64,000 nucleotides of DNA, from contig NZ_JAHCSG010000003.1 of NCBI RefSeq assembly GCF_018474015.1, forward strand, positions 520,087 through 584,086. Direction: 5' to 3'. The position numbers and the translations under genes are program-made. Positions 18,058-26,386 of this stretch are shown in pieces. Below the pieces are notes generated by a model. It ran no database searches, was not told where the DNA came from, and was given only the letters and a program-made list of their open reading frames with translations. Source of the DNA: Williamsia sp. CHRR-6 (GTDB lineage: Bacteria; Actinomycetota; Actinomycetes; Mycobacteriales; Mycobacteriaceae). Every line of letters begins with the position of its first letter. The first letter of the stretch is position 1.

Positions 18058-18103
18058 GGTACTGCCCAATACCGCCTGGATTTCGGTGGTACTCACCAGT
18101 ATC
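18058..18103. promoter_or_regulatory. Two 16-bp pseudo-palindromes, likely MarR operators
   Basis: GGTACT-N4-AATACC (18058-18073) and GGTACT-N4-AGTATC (18088-18103) share the plan GGTACT-N4-AGTACC and start exactly 30 bp apart, about three helical turns. The second ends 10 bp before the MarR start codon. The size and symmetry suit a MarR dimer, so autoregulation, and possibly control of the divergent quinone oxidoreductase gene, is inferred. Confidence 0.6.
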
Positions 18104-18113
18104 GGGGGTCTCG

Positions 18114-18644
18114 ATGTACAGCACGGCCGAGGAACTGAGCGCATCCGATCCCGACGCGGACGCTTCGGGCCCAGCCACGCCGGGTCCAGCCGGGGCCGAC
18201 CCGAACTGGCTGCGCGGGGCCGAGGTAGGGGCGTGGCGTGCGTTCGTCGAGTGTGCAACCGACCTGCTGACCAGCCTGGACAGGGCGTTGCTGGATGATG
18301 CGGGGCTCACGCTGAGCGAGTACCGAATCCTGGTGCTGCTCTCGGAGAGCAGCACTCTGCGGATGTCGGACCTGTCGGAGGGGGCGGTGGCCTCGCGAAG
18401 CACCATCTCACGGCAGGTGTCGCGGCTGGTGGACAACGGCGCCATCGAACGGCTGCCCGACACCAATGACGCACGTAACCGTCTGGTCCGCATCACCCCG
18501 CGTGGGATGGCTCTGCTGCAGCGAGCCGCCGTCGACCACGTTCGCCGGGTGCGATCGAACTTCCTCGATCACATCGACCCCGCCGACCTACCCGAGGTGG
18601 AACGTGTCTTCGACCGCATCCGCCTGGGCCTGCACGAGCGCTGA
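18114..18644 (+). CDS. MarR-family transcription regulator
   Basis: A 176-residue winged-helix regulator with a 30-residue acidic/proline N-terminal extension. The core has LTLSEYRILVLLSES, then the recognition helix region ASRSTISRQVSRLVDNG and the wing RLPDTNDARNRLVRITPRG. The ligand cannot be deduced. It is divergent from the PIG3-type quinone oxidoreductase gene across 180 bp that contain two matching palindromes, so it probably controls itself and may control that enzyme. Confidence 0.9.
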   Translation: MYSTAEELSASDPDADASGPATPGPAGADPNWLRGAEVGAWRAFVECATDLLTSLDRALLDDAGLTLSEYRILVLLSESSTLRMSDLSEGAVASRSTISRQVSRLVDNGAIERLPDTNDARNRLVRITPRGMALLQRAAVDHVRRVRSNFLDHIDPADLPEVERVFDRIRLGLHER

Positions 18645-18692
18645 GGCTGCACAACGGGCCCGCCCGCTCGCTGTCGTAAGCTACTCGGCGAA

Positions 18693-18778
18693 GGAAGCGT
18701 GGCAGAGCGGCCGAATGCACTCGCCTTGAAAGCGAGCGTGCCTAAAAAGCACCGGGGGTTCAAATCCCTCCGCTTCCG
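18693..18778 (+). tRNA. tRNA-Ser (UGA)
   Basis: Type II tRNA with acceptor arms GGAAGCG and CGCTTCC, a long variable arm, T loop GGTTCAAATCC and anticodon stem CTCGC/GCGAG. The loop CTTGAAA gives anticodon TGA at 18727-18729. CCA is not encoded. Confidence 0.96.
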
Positions 18779-19064
18779 CAGCAGGTCCCAGCTTGTGTTC
18801 ACACCGGCCAACACCTCCAGGCTCGCAGCAGTGTGGTCTCAGATCGGTCGACGTGGCGGTAGACGTCGAGGCTGGATGCGTTACCACGCATCCTGATGTC
18901 TGTGCCGCCGACCGGATCAAGGCCTCGTGGCCCGGCCACGATCGGTTCATCTCGTGGCCGGACCATGGTGTGGCCGAGGCGGTTTCACTGTTCAGTTCTC
19001 AAGCAACGTGTGGGTTCTCGTGGGATCCCAGGTCTGGGTTGGGTGTGTCCACGCCGTGGTGGGG

Positions 19065-20363
19065 TCAGGCGGCGACACCGTCGAGGTTGAGGGTGCGGCG
19101 GTGGTAGCTCGGGATGAGTTGTCGTCGCGGGTCGATGGTGGCGGGTGGTCGGAGCCAGGGGTGGCGGTCGTGGCCGATGACCACCTCCCAGCCGCCGTGG
19201 TGGAATTCGATGTGACATGTCCGGCAGGCGGGCGCTCCGTTGTCGACGACGGTCAACCCGCCCTGGCTGTGGGGGATGATGTGGTGGATGTCGCACCACG
19301 ACGGTGGGGCGCCGCACTTGACGCAGCCCTTCGTCCGCTCATTGACCGCTCTACGTTGGGGACCGGCGAACAGTCGTTGCGGGTCGGTGATGGTGACCGG
19401 GGCCCCGTTGTCGTCGTAGGTGAGCACGCTGGTGACTGCATCGCAGGTGAGCAGGGTGGTCGAGATGTCGCTGATCGGTCCCAGCCATTGCAGATGCGCG
19501 GCGACACCGCTCGCGACGACGATCTCGGATGAATCACTGACCGCAACGGCGGGAATGGTGACCAGGACGTCAGTCTTGGTAGGTCCGGCGAAAGCGGTGG
19601 ACGCCATGGCTGTGACGCCGGACTCGAGGAGTTGACTGAACGCGTCGGCATGGCGTCGCGCAGCTCTCCGCGGGTCGGGTGTCCCATCTGGTGCCGGCCG
19701 AGGACGCGACCCCGCATCCAGTCCAGCGATCAACCGTTCCCCGGTGAGGACGTCGAGGTCGAACTGGCCGCGTAGCCGACCGTCGTCGCCTTGGGCCCAG
19801 GACAGTTCATTGAGACTGGTGTCTTCAGCGGCAGGCACAGAGTTCGGGTCGGCCTCACCGACGGTCGGTTCGTGCTCGATGGCGAAGGCCCGAGCGGCGT
19901 TGGAGATCTCGGCGGGTGCGGCGCCGGAGACTGCGGCAGCGAGGAGCTGAGATTCCAGCCGTGTCAGCAGGTCTGACTCGAGTCCCGCGCGGCACCGTCG
20001 CGCAGCGTGGGCGACACCGGTGACGACGGCTGCAATGTGTTCGCCGGACACCACGGCGTCACGGGAGTAGCGGCCGGTGGAGTCCAACACATCCAGCGCG
20101 CGGCCGACGCGCATGGCTCGGGCGGCGACAGCGGGTGCGCATCCGTTGCGGACCAGGAGCTCGGCGGTTTTCATGCCGCACCGTTTCGCAGTCCCCATTC
20201 GTTCGCAGTGACCCGCCGATCGCGCCAACAGGTCATCTGCGGTGGCCCGCAAGCGTACGGCCGCGCGGATGGTGGCGATCACGTCATCGTCGGAGGCGAC
20301 AGCCACGTCCGTCGCGGCGTCGACGAGTGTGTCGACTGCAGCGGTGAGCACCTTGCCGTTCAT
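19065..20363 (-). CDS. DUF222 / 13E12-family HNH endonuclease
   Basis: A 432-residue protein with an N-terminal DUF222 domain (residues about 5-310) and a C-terminal HNH nuclease: CVKCGAPPSWCDIHHIIPHSQGG followed at a distance by CRTCHIEFHHGGW. The Cys pairs bind structural zinc and HH plus N/H form the metal site. Such genes are multicopy in mycolic-acid actinobacteria, where 13E12-type copies can be damage-inducible. A second member begins at 63875. Its promoter lies directly before the ATG, suggesting a leaderless mRNA. Confidence 0.9.
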   Translation of the reverse strand: MNGKVLTAAVDTLVDAATDVAVASDDDVIATIRAAVRLRATADDLLARSAGHCERMGTAKRCGMKTAELLVRNGCAPAVAARAMRVGRALDVLDSTGRYSRDAVVSGEHIAAVVTGVAHAARRCRAGLESDLLTRLESQLLAAAVSGAAPAEISNAARAFAIEHEPTVGEADPNSVPAAEDTSLNELSWAQGDDGRLRGQFDLDVLTGERLIAGLDAGSRPRPAPDGTPDPRRAARRHADAFSQLLESGVTAMASTAFAGPTKTDVLVTIPAVAVSDSSEIVVASGVAAHLQWLGPISDISTTLLTCDAVTSVLTYDDNGAPVTITDPQRLFAGPQRRAVNERTKGCVKCGAPPSWCDIHHIIPHSQGGLTVVDNGAPACRTCHIEFHHGGWEVVIGHDRHPWLRPPATIDPRRQLIPSYHRRTLNLDGVAA

Positions 20364-20370
20364 GGGTACG

Positions 20371-20402
20371 ATTATACAGATCTATATCGAACATGCAAGC
20401 GA
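20371..20402 (-). promoter_or_regulatory. Sigma-A-like promoter with SOS-like box before the HNH gene
   Basis: Read on the minus strand, TTGCAT (complement of 20393-20398) and TATAAT (complement of 20371-20376) are 16 bp apart. The TATAAT ends only 7 bp before the ATG, so transcription would start at or next to the start codon. A LexA-type sequence TCGCTT-N4-GTTCGA (20387-20402) overlaps the -35 element, with 9 of 12 positions matching TCGAAC-N4-GTTCGA. Confidence 0.55.
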
Positions 20403-20499
20403 CTACACTCGGAACCCATCGCGGCGATGTCGCCAGCGGGCGCCCAATGTAGAAGCGGCGACGGGGAACCAACCGACGAGTTGGGCCGTCCTACGCTGT

Positions 20500-21918
20500 A
20501 TGGGGGATGGTGAGCCACTGTTTCTACCGCTTGAGTTCGAGCGAGGGCCCGATACGGGTGCATTGACTGCAAGAGAGGCAGCACAGCTGTCAGCGGGAAG
20601 GACTGCTGCCCTGGAGGAATTCGAGGCCTCGTTTCTGCAGTTCAGCGCCACGCCGCCGCTGCTGGAGGGCGGTGGCAGTGGGGGGCGATACGGTCACAGG
20701 GTGAAATCAGTTGAGCTGTTCGCTGGAGCTGGCGGTCTCGCCCTGGGATGCGAGCTCGCCGGGTTCGAACCAGTCGTGGTCGCCGAGTGGGACCGCTGGG
20801 CGTGCGACACGATGCGCGAAAACAGTGCGCGCGGATACCCGTTGGTAGAACACTGGTCGATTCACGAGGGTGACGTTCGTGGCGTCGACTGGAGCGGCCT
20901 CTCAGACATTGACCTGGTCTCCGGCGGCCCGCCTTGTCAGCCCTTCTCCATGGGCGGGAAAGCACGCGCCGCTGACGACAAAAGGGACATGTTCCCCGCG
21001 ACGGCGGAAGTGATCCGCGAGCTCCGACCTCGAGCATTCATAGTTGAAAATGTCCGTGGGCTTACCCGCCCTGCTTTCGCAAATTATTTTGAGTACATCC
21101 AAAATAGGCTTCGGTTTCCCGAGCTCGCCGCACGCCCAGAAGAAAACTGGGTCGACCACCACTCGCGACTACAAGTCGAGATGACTACATCACGCGAAGC
21201 TACCCTCCGCTATCGGGTGGTTCCGACCTTGGTCAACGCAGCCGACTACGGTGTGCCGCAGCAGCGTTGGCGTGTCTTTCTCGTCGGTTTCAGATCGGAT
21301 GTGAGCGCCGAATGGTCCTTCCCGGTCGCCACCCATTCATCTGACGCACTCATCAACGACCAGTGGGTGACGGGTGACTACTGGAAGCGGAACAAGGTCG
21401 CGAGAAAAGATCGACCGCTCCCCACAGAACGGCAGATTGCGCGCGCGCAACTGATTGCCAGCGGGTCGCTAGAGCCCATCGGCAAGCCCTGGCGCACAGT
21501 TCGCGAGGCGCTCGTAGGGCTTCCAGAGCCTCTGCTTGCTGGCAGCAATCGCTTCTTAAATCACGCATTACAACCCGGTGCGCGCCAATACCCGGGCCAT
21601 ACTGGCTCGCCTCTCGACTTACCCGCCAAGGCCCTTAAAGCGGGCGGCCATGGTGTACCCGGCGGTGAAAACATGGCATTGTACCCAGATGGGCAAGTTC
21701 GGTACTTTTCCGTTCGAGAGGCCGCCCGCATCCAGACCTTCCCTGACCGATACGAGCTCCACGGAGCGTGGAGCGAGGCAATGCGGCAGTTGGGGAACGC
21801 AGTGCCCGTCAAGCTCGCACAGCTCGTAGCCGCCTCGGTTCGGACGCACCTCGAGCTGGCTGCCATCCGAAATATGACTACGTCGCGGCGTCCTTCGTCG
21901 AATGCGGCATCTGCATGA
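20500..21918 (+). CDS. Type II DNA cytosine-C5 methyltransferase
   Basis: Modification enzyme of 472 residues. In order it shows motif I VELFAGAGGLALGCELAGF, motif IV GGPPCQPFS with catalytic Cys146, motif VI FIVENVRGL with Glu183, motif VIII YGVPQQRWRVFLVG, motif IX SVREAARIQTFPD and motif X QLGNAVPVKLA. ATG at 20500 was chosen as the first plausible start; a GTG at 20701 just before motif I is an alternative. The gene overlaps the next by 4 bp (ATGA). GC content is visibly lower than around it (about 45 percent in 21061-21120). With an Eco29kI-like partner the target may be CCGCGG; this is inferred. Confidence 0.92.
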   Translation: MGDGEPLFLPLEFERGPDTGALTAREAAQLSAGRTAALEEFEASFLQFSATPPLLEGGGSGGRYGHRVKSVELFAGAGGLALGCELAGFEPVVVAEWDRWACDTMRENSARGYPLVEHWSIHEGDVRGVDWSGLSDIDLVSGGPPCQPFSMGGKARAADDKRDMFPATAEVIRELRPRAFIVENVRGLTRPAFANYFEYIQNRLRFPELAARPEENWVDHHSRLQVEMTTSREATLRYRVVPTLVNAADYGVPQQRWRVFLVGFRSDVSAEWSFPVATHSSDALINDQWVTGDYWKRNKVARKDRPLPTERQIARAQLIASGSLEPIGKPWRTVREALVGLPEPLLAGSNRFLNHALQPGARQYPGHTGSPLDLPAKALKAGGHGVPGGENMALYPDGQVRYFSVREAARIQTFPDRYELHGAWSEAMRQLGNAVPVKLAQLVAASVRTHLELAAIRNMTTSRRPSSNAASA

Positions 21919-22517
21919 GCGCATATAATCCGCTAGACATGGAAAACCTCGCAGTGAGCATCGCGAACAAGCTGCTGGCGACGCCCGCAGTAAGGCATAG
22001 CGAGATTCCAGACTTCAAAGGCGCCGGAATCTACGCCATCTACTACCGAGGGGACTGCCCCACGTACAAGCCGCTTTCCGAACCGGAGAACCGCGACATC
22101 GCCGTCTACGTCGGAAAGGCGGTTCCGAAAGGTGGCCGGAAGGGAGTTGAGGTCGCGAAAACCACGTCTACAACGGCTCTCAGGTCGCGCCTCAAAGAGC
22201 ATGCCAAGAGTATTGGCCAGGTCGAGACCAGAGACTTTCGCCTCGATGAGTTCCGGTTCCGCTACCTCGTTGTTGAACCGATCTGGATTCCCCTGGGCGA
22301 GTCCGTAATGATTCAGCGCTCTCATCCAGTATGGAATGTGCTCGTTGACGGATTTGGCAATCATGATCCAGGCGCTGGTCGTATCAATGGCATGAGGACC
22401 CGTTGGGATACCCTGCATCCCGGCAGGCCATGGGCGCAAAAGTTCCCACAACGCCAAGAGACTGGCGCCGAGATCGCCGACGATGTGATCGAGTATCTGC
22501 GCTCACGACTCAGATGA
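21915..22517 (+). CDS. Eco29kI-like GIY-YIG type II restriction endonuclease
   Basis: Endonuclease of 200 residues with the GIY-YIG fold: GIYAIYYRG at residues 38-46 and IAVYVGKAVPKGGRKG at 62-77. Arg92 and His96, Glu129 and Asn141 have nearly the same spacing as the catalytic Arg, His, Glu and Asn of R.Eco29kI as I recall it. Eco29kI cuts CCGCGG, so that or a related site is the likely target. ATG at 21915 overlaps the methyltransferase stop, ensuring coupled synthesis after the protective enzyme. Confidence 0.88.
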   Translation: MSAYNPLDMENLAVSIANKLLATPAVRHSEIPDFKGAGIYAIYYRGDCPTYKPLSEPENRDIAVYVGKAVPKGGRKGVEVAKTTSTTALRSRLKEHAKSIGQVETRDFRLDEFRFRYLVVEPIWIPLGESVMIQRSHPVWNVLVDGFGNHDPGAGRINGMRTRWDTLHPGRPWAQKFPQRQETGAEIADDVIEYLRSRLR

Positions 22518-22932
22518 GCACCTGACGGCGAGTTGCTAAGCCGAGTAACGCTGACGAGCGCCGGACTGATTTGTCGGATTGACAAAGAACCTCTAACGCG
22601 CGCCGGCTGATCCGAGACATCTCGATGAGCTGACGTCCCGCCTGTAGGCCGGAGACTGTGCCAACGCCGCAGCGGTCCAGCGGTGATCGCACTACGAAAC
22701 CCTGTCCCGGCCGACGACCAACCAGACTTCGAGAGTGGGACGCACCGAGCCCGTACAGTTCTCGTCGCGAGGTCCGTCTTTTCGCCGATACGCTTCGATC
22801 ACCTGTGTGACCCCCCGCGTAGCGGATCTCCCTCGTACGGGCGGCCGAGACTGTTGCGTGGAATGCCACCTGGTTTTGCCAGTGGCGTCCGGCCGAGGGC
22901 AACTACCCCCGCAGGCCGCCACCGATCAAACG
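22518..22932. other. Gene-free spacer after the restriction gene
   Basis: About 415 bp with no frame showing actinobacterial codon bias or recognisable protein similarity. I see no terminator hairpin, tRNA or insertion-sequence end. It may be debris from the event that brought in the restriction-modification pair. Confidence 0.5.
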
Positions 22933-23667
22933 TCAGCTGCCGGTGCCTGAGCTTTCGTAGGTGAAACGCGATTTCAACGTCAGACTCCCGGGGCTCGGCG
23001 GGATGTTCACCGTCCAGCTGAGGCCGGCGGCGTTGTCGACGGTGACGGTGCTGGCGGTGTTGTCGAACGGCTTCCCGGCACCGATCACCGCGAACACGTC
23101 GCCGACAGCCCCTTCCTGCCGCGTTGCGCCGCCGGTCAGATCGGTCCAGGTGATGCGCTCGCCGTTGGACGCGACGCAGGAGACACCGTTGGGCACCAAG
23201 GCTCCGGTGCCGTTGTCACCGCCGACGGCGCAATCTGCCGCCCGGTACACCGTGATCGGATAGATCTCGGTGGAGAACGTGCTCACCGTGATCGTCGTGT
23301 CGTAGCTGGTGGCGCCGTCCACGAAGGTGTCCACCTGCGTGAGGTTGACGCCCTGATCGGCCACCTGCAGCTCAGTGGTGATGACGAGCGGATCGGTGGC
23401 GGTGCCCGACCCGGTGCGGGTCTGTGGTGCGGCCAACCTGAACTGGGCGCCGTTCGATCCGAAGCCGAAGGGAACCCCGAACGACGCCACCGCCGTCCCA
23501 CACTGGTTACCGCCGTCGAACAGCGGCTTGCCATCAGACTGCGAGACAACCCGGCACTGCAGCCGGCTGGGAGTGATCTCCAGTCCCGTGAGCCGACATC
23601 CGGCCAGCAACAGACCCAGAACACTTACTCCGACAAGCACTTTCGTGAAACGCTTCACCCGAACCAT
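22933..23667 (-). CDS. Predicted lipoprotein of unknown function
   Basis: A 244-residue exported protein. The signal peptide has basic VRVKRFTK, a hydrophobic core and a lipobox LLAGC, so Cys24 would be lipid-modified. The mature part has several further cysteines (QCRVV, NQCGTAV, AADCAV, VSCVAS) and is rich in Thr, Val and Gly, suggesting a beta-rich secreted domain. It ends with TLKSRFTYESSGTGS. I do not recognise the family. A decayed paralogue lies just upstream at 23907-24094. Confidence 0.75.
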   Translation of the reverse strand: MVRVKRFTKVLVGVSVLGLLLAGCRLTGLEITPSRLQCRVVSQSDGKPLFDGGNQCGTAVASFGVPFGFGSNGAQFRLAAPQTRTGSGTATDPLVITTELQVADQGVNLTQVDTFVDGATSYDTTITVSTFSTEIYPITVYRAADCAVGGDNGTGALVPNGVSCVASNGERITWTDLTGGATRQEGAVGDVFAVIGAGKPFDNTASTVTVDNAAGLSWTVNIPPSPGSLTLKSRFTYESSGTGS

Positions 23668-23906
23668 CTGACGACTCCCAGCGTGAGGACCAGCCGAACT
23701 TTTCGGTTATCGTCCCATAAGTCGACGTTGCGTGACGGGCGAGCCGACAATCTCGCGATCTCTGGTCGCGAGCGCGCCACGTTGGGACGGGCTGGGCTCA
23801 GAGCGAAGCCGTGTCGAACGTTGCCGTGCAGCTGGCGAGGCGTCGACCCGGGGTGATACCCGAAGTCGTCCGATGAGCAGGGTGGGACTATTCGGGTTCC
23901 GCAGCG

Positions 23907-24094
23907 TCAACTCCCAGGGCCGCTAGACGTTTCGTAAGTGAAGCGCGACTTGATGGTGACGGGCGGATCGATGAAGCTGATGCGCTGAGCCCAGCGATAG
24001 AAGGTGATCACATGGGCACCCGAAGACTGAGTTGTCAGGACGTAGGTCCAGCCACCACCAACGCCAAAGCACCAATCCCGGCAACACCTTTCAC
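23907..24094 (-). pseudogene. Decayed paralogue of the neighbouring lipoprotein
   Basis: The minus-strand frame ending at 23907 finishes IKSRFTYETSSGPGS, almost the same tail as the intact lipoprotein (LKSRFTYESSGTGS). Upstream in another frame, from a GTG at 24094, is a short signal-peptide-like stretch VKGVAGIGALALVVAG that runs into a stop. The body of the protein, including the lipobox Cys, is missing. This reads as an internally deleted and frameshifted duplicate. The rest of the 537-bp gap 23668-24204 holds nothing I can support. Confidence 0.6.
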
Positions 24095-24204
24095 CGAGCG
24101 ACGGACGTGCATGCGACAACCCCCGTGGGCGTGGAAAACCGCGTCGAGCAAGACCTGGGCATCGTCCCACGACAGCATCGAGAACGCTGGTCATCCGAGT
24201 GATC

Positions 24205-24546
24205 TCAGGACCTCAGCACCTTTGCCATCGACTTACCGCGAGCGAGTTCGTCGACCAGCTTGTCGAGGTAGCGGATCTTCTGCATCAGCGGATCGTCGAT
24301 GTCTTCCACGCGCACGCCGCACACCACACCGGTGATCAACCGAGCATCGGGGCGCAGGGTCACAGCACCGAAGAAGTCGTGAAACGTGGTGCGGGACTCG
24401 AGATGTTGATCGAGACCGGCATCGTCGAGACCCGTGAGCCAGCTGATCACGGTCCGTAGCTCCGCCTCAGTCCGACCCTTGCGTTCCAGCTTCGCGACAT
24501 ACAGCGGATAGACGTCGGCAACAGCCGTGGTGAAGATGCGATGCAC
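24205..24546 (-). CDS. DUF2200 family protein
   Basis: A 113-residue cytoplasmic protein. The motifs VADVYPLYVAKLERKGRTEAEL, TFHDFFGAV, LITGVVCGVRVEDI and DPLMQKIRYLDKLVDELARGK match DUF2200 almost end to end. Family members usually begin a few residues before HRIF, so the start is either GTG at 24546 or CTG at 24555; the GTG is annotated. It starts 19 bp after the protease stop, probably in one transcript. Function unknown. Confidence 0.85.
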   Translation of the reverse strand: MHRIFTTAVADVYPLYVAKLERKGRTEAELRTVISWLTGLDDAGLDQHLESRTTFHDFFGAVTLRPDARLITGVVCGVRVEDIDDPLMQKIRYLDKLVDELARGKSMAKVLRS

Positions 24547-24565
24547 TCGCGACAGCGTAACCGGC

Positions 24566-25270
24566 TCACACGCCGAACAGTGGCGGCAGGGCCAGCAGGA
24601 TGACCGACGACCAGGCCACGTGGGTGAGGATCGGCGCCAACACCCCGTCGGTGGCGCGCCGCCCCATCGCACACACCCAGCCCAACAGGATCGCGGCGAA
24701 TCCCAGCATCGGGTTACCGCTGGCCATGGTGACCACCGCATAGATCAGCGTCGAGTAGATGACCGGGTTGTGGCGACCGAGAGCTGAATACAGCGCACCA
24801 CGGAAGAACAGTTCCTCGGCGACCCCGTTGACCAACGCGATGATGATGACCACGGTCAGATTGCCCTGCGTCGCATGTTCCATGACGTGGCGCACCAGGT
24901 CCCGGATGACCGGTATCTCACGCACCACCAGACCACCGAGAACGAAGATCCCGCCGAGTGCCAGCCCGAATCCGATCCCGGTCAACACCGGACGACGACG
25001 GTGCCCCCGCCAGGTGACCCGACCCAGATGCAGCGGGCGAGCCAGCGCCGAGCCGATGAACCACACCGCCGCCAACGCGACTGTGTAGACGTAGAACACC
25101 GAGTCGCCGGGCTTGGTCGACAACGACAGCGCCAGGAACACCGCACCGACCACCATGGTCACAGCCACCACGATCCGTCGCCGCCGAACAATGTTCGGGG
25201 CCTCGTCGATGTGGCTGTCTTCGCGATGCAACACGACATCGCGCAGCTGGTCCCACAGGTTGGTGGTCAC
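24566..25270 (-). CDS. CPBP-family intramembrane metalloprotease
   Basis: A 234-residue membrane protein with about seven hydrophobic segments. Motif 1 is EELFFRG (Glu152, Glu153, Arg157) and motif 3 is THVAWSS with His about 218, the metal-site residues of CAAX/CPBP (Abi) proteases. The Asn of motif 3 (H-x3-N) is replaced by Ser, as in many bacterial members. The substrate is unknown. It is upstream of the DUF2200 gene on the same strand. Confidence 0.86.
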   Translation of the reverse strand: MTTNLWDQLRDVVLHREDSHIDEAPNIVRRRRIVVAVTMVVGAVFLALSLSTKPGDSVFYVYTVALAAVWFIGSALARPLHLGRVTWRGHRRRPVLTGIGFGLALGGIFVLGGLVVREIPVIRDLVRHVMEHATQGNLTVVIIIALVNGVAEELFFRGALYSALGRHNPVIYSTLIYAVVTMASGNPMLGFAAILLGWVCAMGRRATDGVLAPILTHVAWSSVILLALPPLFGV

Positions 25271-25326
25271 GACGACGATGGTACGTACGCGAACGACCTC
25301 AGGGAATGTGATAGATCACGCCGCGG

Positions 25327-26382
25327 TCACAACCAGCCGTTGCGACGGAACAGCACGTAGAACAGCGACATCGCGCTCACCAGGAGCACCGTGCTGGTGA
25401 CGAAACCACTCGTCGCCCCCGACCCCGGGAACGGCACGTTCTGGCCGTAGAACCCGGTGATGGCCGTGGGCACCGCGATGATGGCGGTGAACGCGGTCAG
25501 CCGCTTCATCACTTCGTTGAGTCGGGCATCCTGCAGCGACGCGTTGGTCTCGAAGACGGTCACCACCATCTCCTGCATCGAGTCCACCCACTCGGCCGCG
25601 CGGGTGATGTGGTCGTAGAGGTCCTCGTAGCGGGCCCGCAACGCCTCCGGCGCCTTGAGCACATCGCGATGCCGTTCCAGCAGCTCCACCACGTCGCTCA
25701 TCGGCAACACCACCCGCCGCAACGCCACCAGATCCTTTCGGATGGTGTACGTACTGCGTTGCAGCACACGAGGATTGGTCTTGGTGTCGAAGACCTGCTG
25801 CTCCAACGAATCCAGCACCTCGTCGAGTTGGCCGATGGCCTCGAAATGCGAGTCGACCACCACGTCGAGCAAACCGTGCAGCAACATCCCGACACCCAGC
25901 TGGTAGCCGCCGAGTTCGTCGAGCCGATGGATCAACGCCTCGATGTCGGTCACCCGGGCACCCGCCCCGAACTGGGCAACCGTGCCCGTGGTGGCCGAGA
26001 TGATCGGGTCACTCAACCGGACCGTCACGATCACGTTGGCACGGATGAAGATCGAGATGCGTTGCTTGCGCAGCCCACCCCAGCTCACGGGGTCGCGGCT
26101 GCCCGACGACACGTCGAAGCCGACCGCGTACACGCTGATGAAGGTGTGGTTGGAGTACGTCGACGCCTTGACGCGTTCGGCGTCGGCCAGCGAGTCCTCG
26201 ATGGCCCACCTGCTCAACCCTAGCTCGTTTGCCAACTGGCCCAACGAATCTGGCGTTGGATCCAACAGGTCGGCCCACACCATGGTGTCGGGTTCCAGCA
26301 GGTAGTCGGAGATGTCTTCGAGGGCGAACCCCTCGACGGCCACCCCATCGCGGAACAGTTGTCCGTTCACCTCGACTGTCAC
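25327..26382 (-). CDS. corA: CorA-family divalent metal transporter
   Basis: Mg/Co channel-like transporter, 351 residues. A large cytoplasmic domain with a long helix (residues about 200-290) precedes two C-terminal membrane helices. The pore signature normally GMN reads GFYGQNVPFPG, so the middle Met is Gln. The C-terminus LFYVLFRRNGWL fits the family. GTG at 26382 starts 4 bp after the ddl stop, implying co-translation. Ion specificity cannot be set from sequence alone. Confidence 0.87.
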   Translation of the reverse strand: MTVEVNGQLFRDGVAVEGFALEDISDYLLEPDTMVWADLLDPTPDSLGQLANELGLSRWAIEDSLADAERVKASTYSNHTFISVYAVGFDVSSGSRDPVSWGGLRKQRISIFIRANVIVTVRLSDPIISATTGTVAQFGAGARVTDIEALIHRLDELGGYQLGVGMLLHGLLDVVVDSHFEAIGQLDEVLDSLEQQVFDTKTNPRVLQRSTYTIRKDLVALRRVVLPMSDVVELLERHRDVLKAPEALRARYEDLYDHITRAAEWVDSMQEMVVTVFETNASLQDARLNEVMKRLTAFTAIIAVPTAITGFYGQNVPFPGSGATSGFVTSTVLLVSAMSLFYVLFRRNGWL

Positions 26383-26386
26383 GCCG

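Noticed and set aside
22510..22902. 130-codon minus-strand frame after the restriction gene
   Set aside because: No codon bias, no motif and no ribosome site.
18693..24200. Integrated element using tRNA-Ser(UGA) as attachment site
   Set aside because: No integrase gene and no repeated copy of the tRNA 3' end were seen between 18.8 and 24.2 kb.
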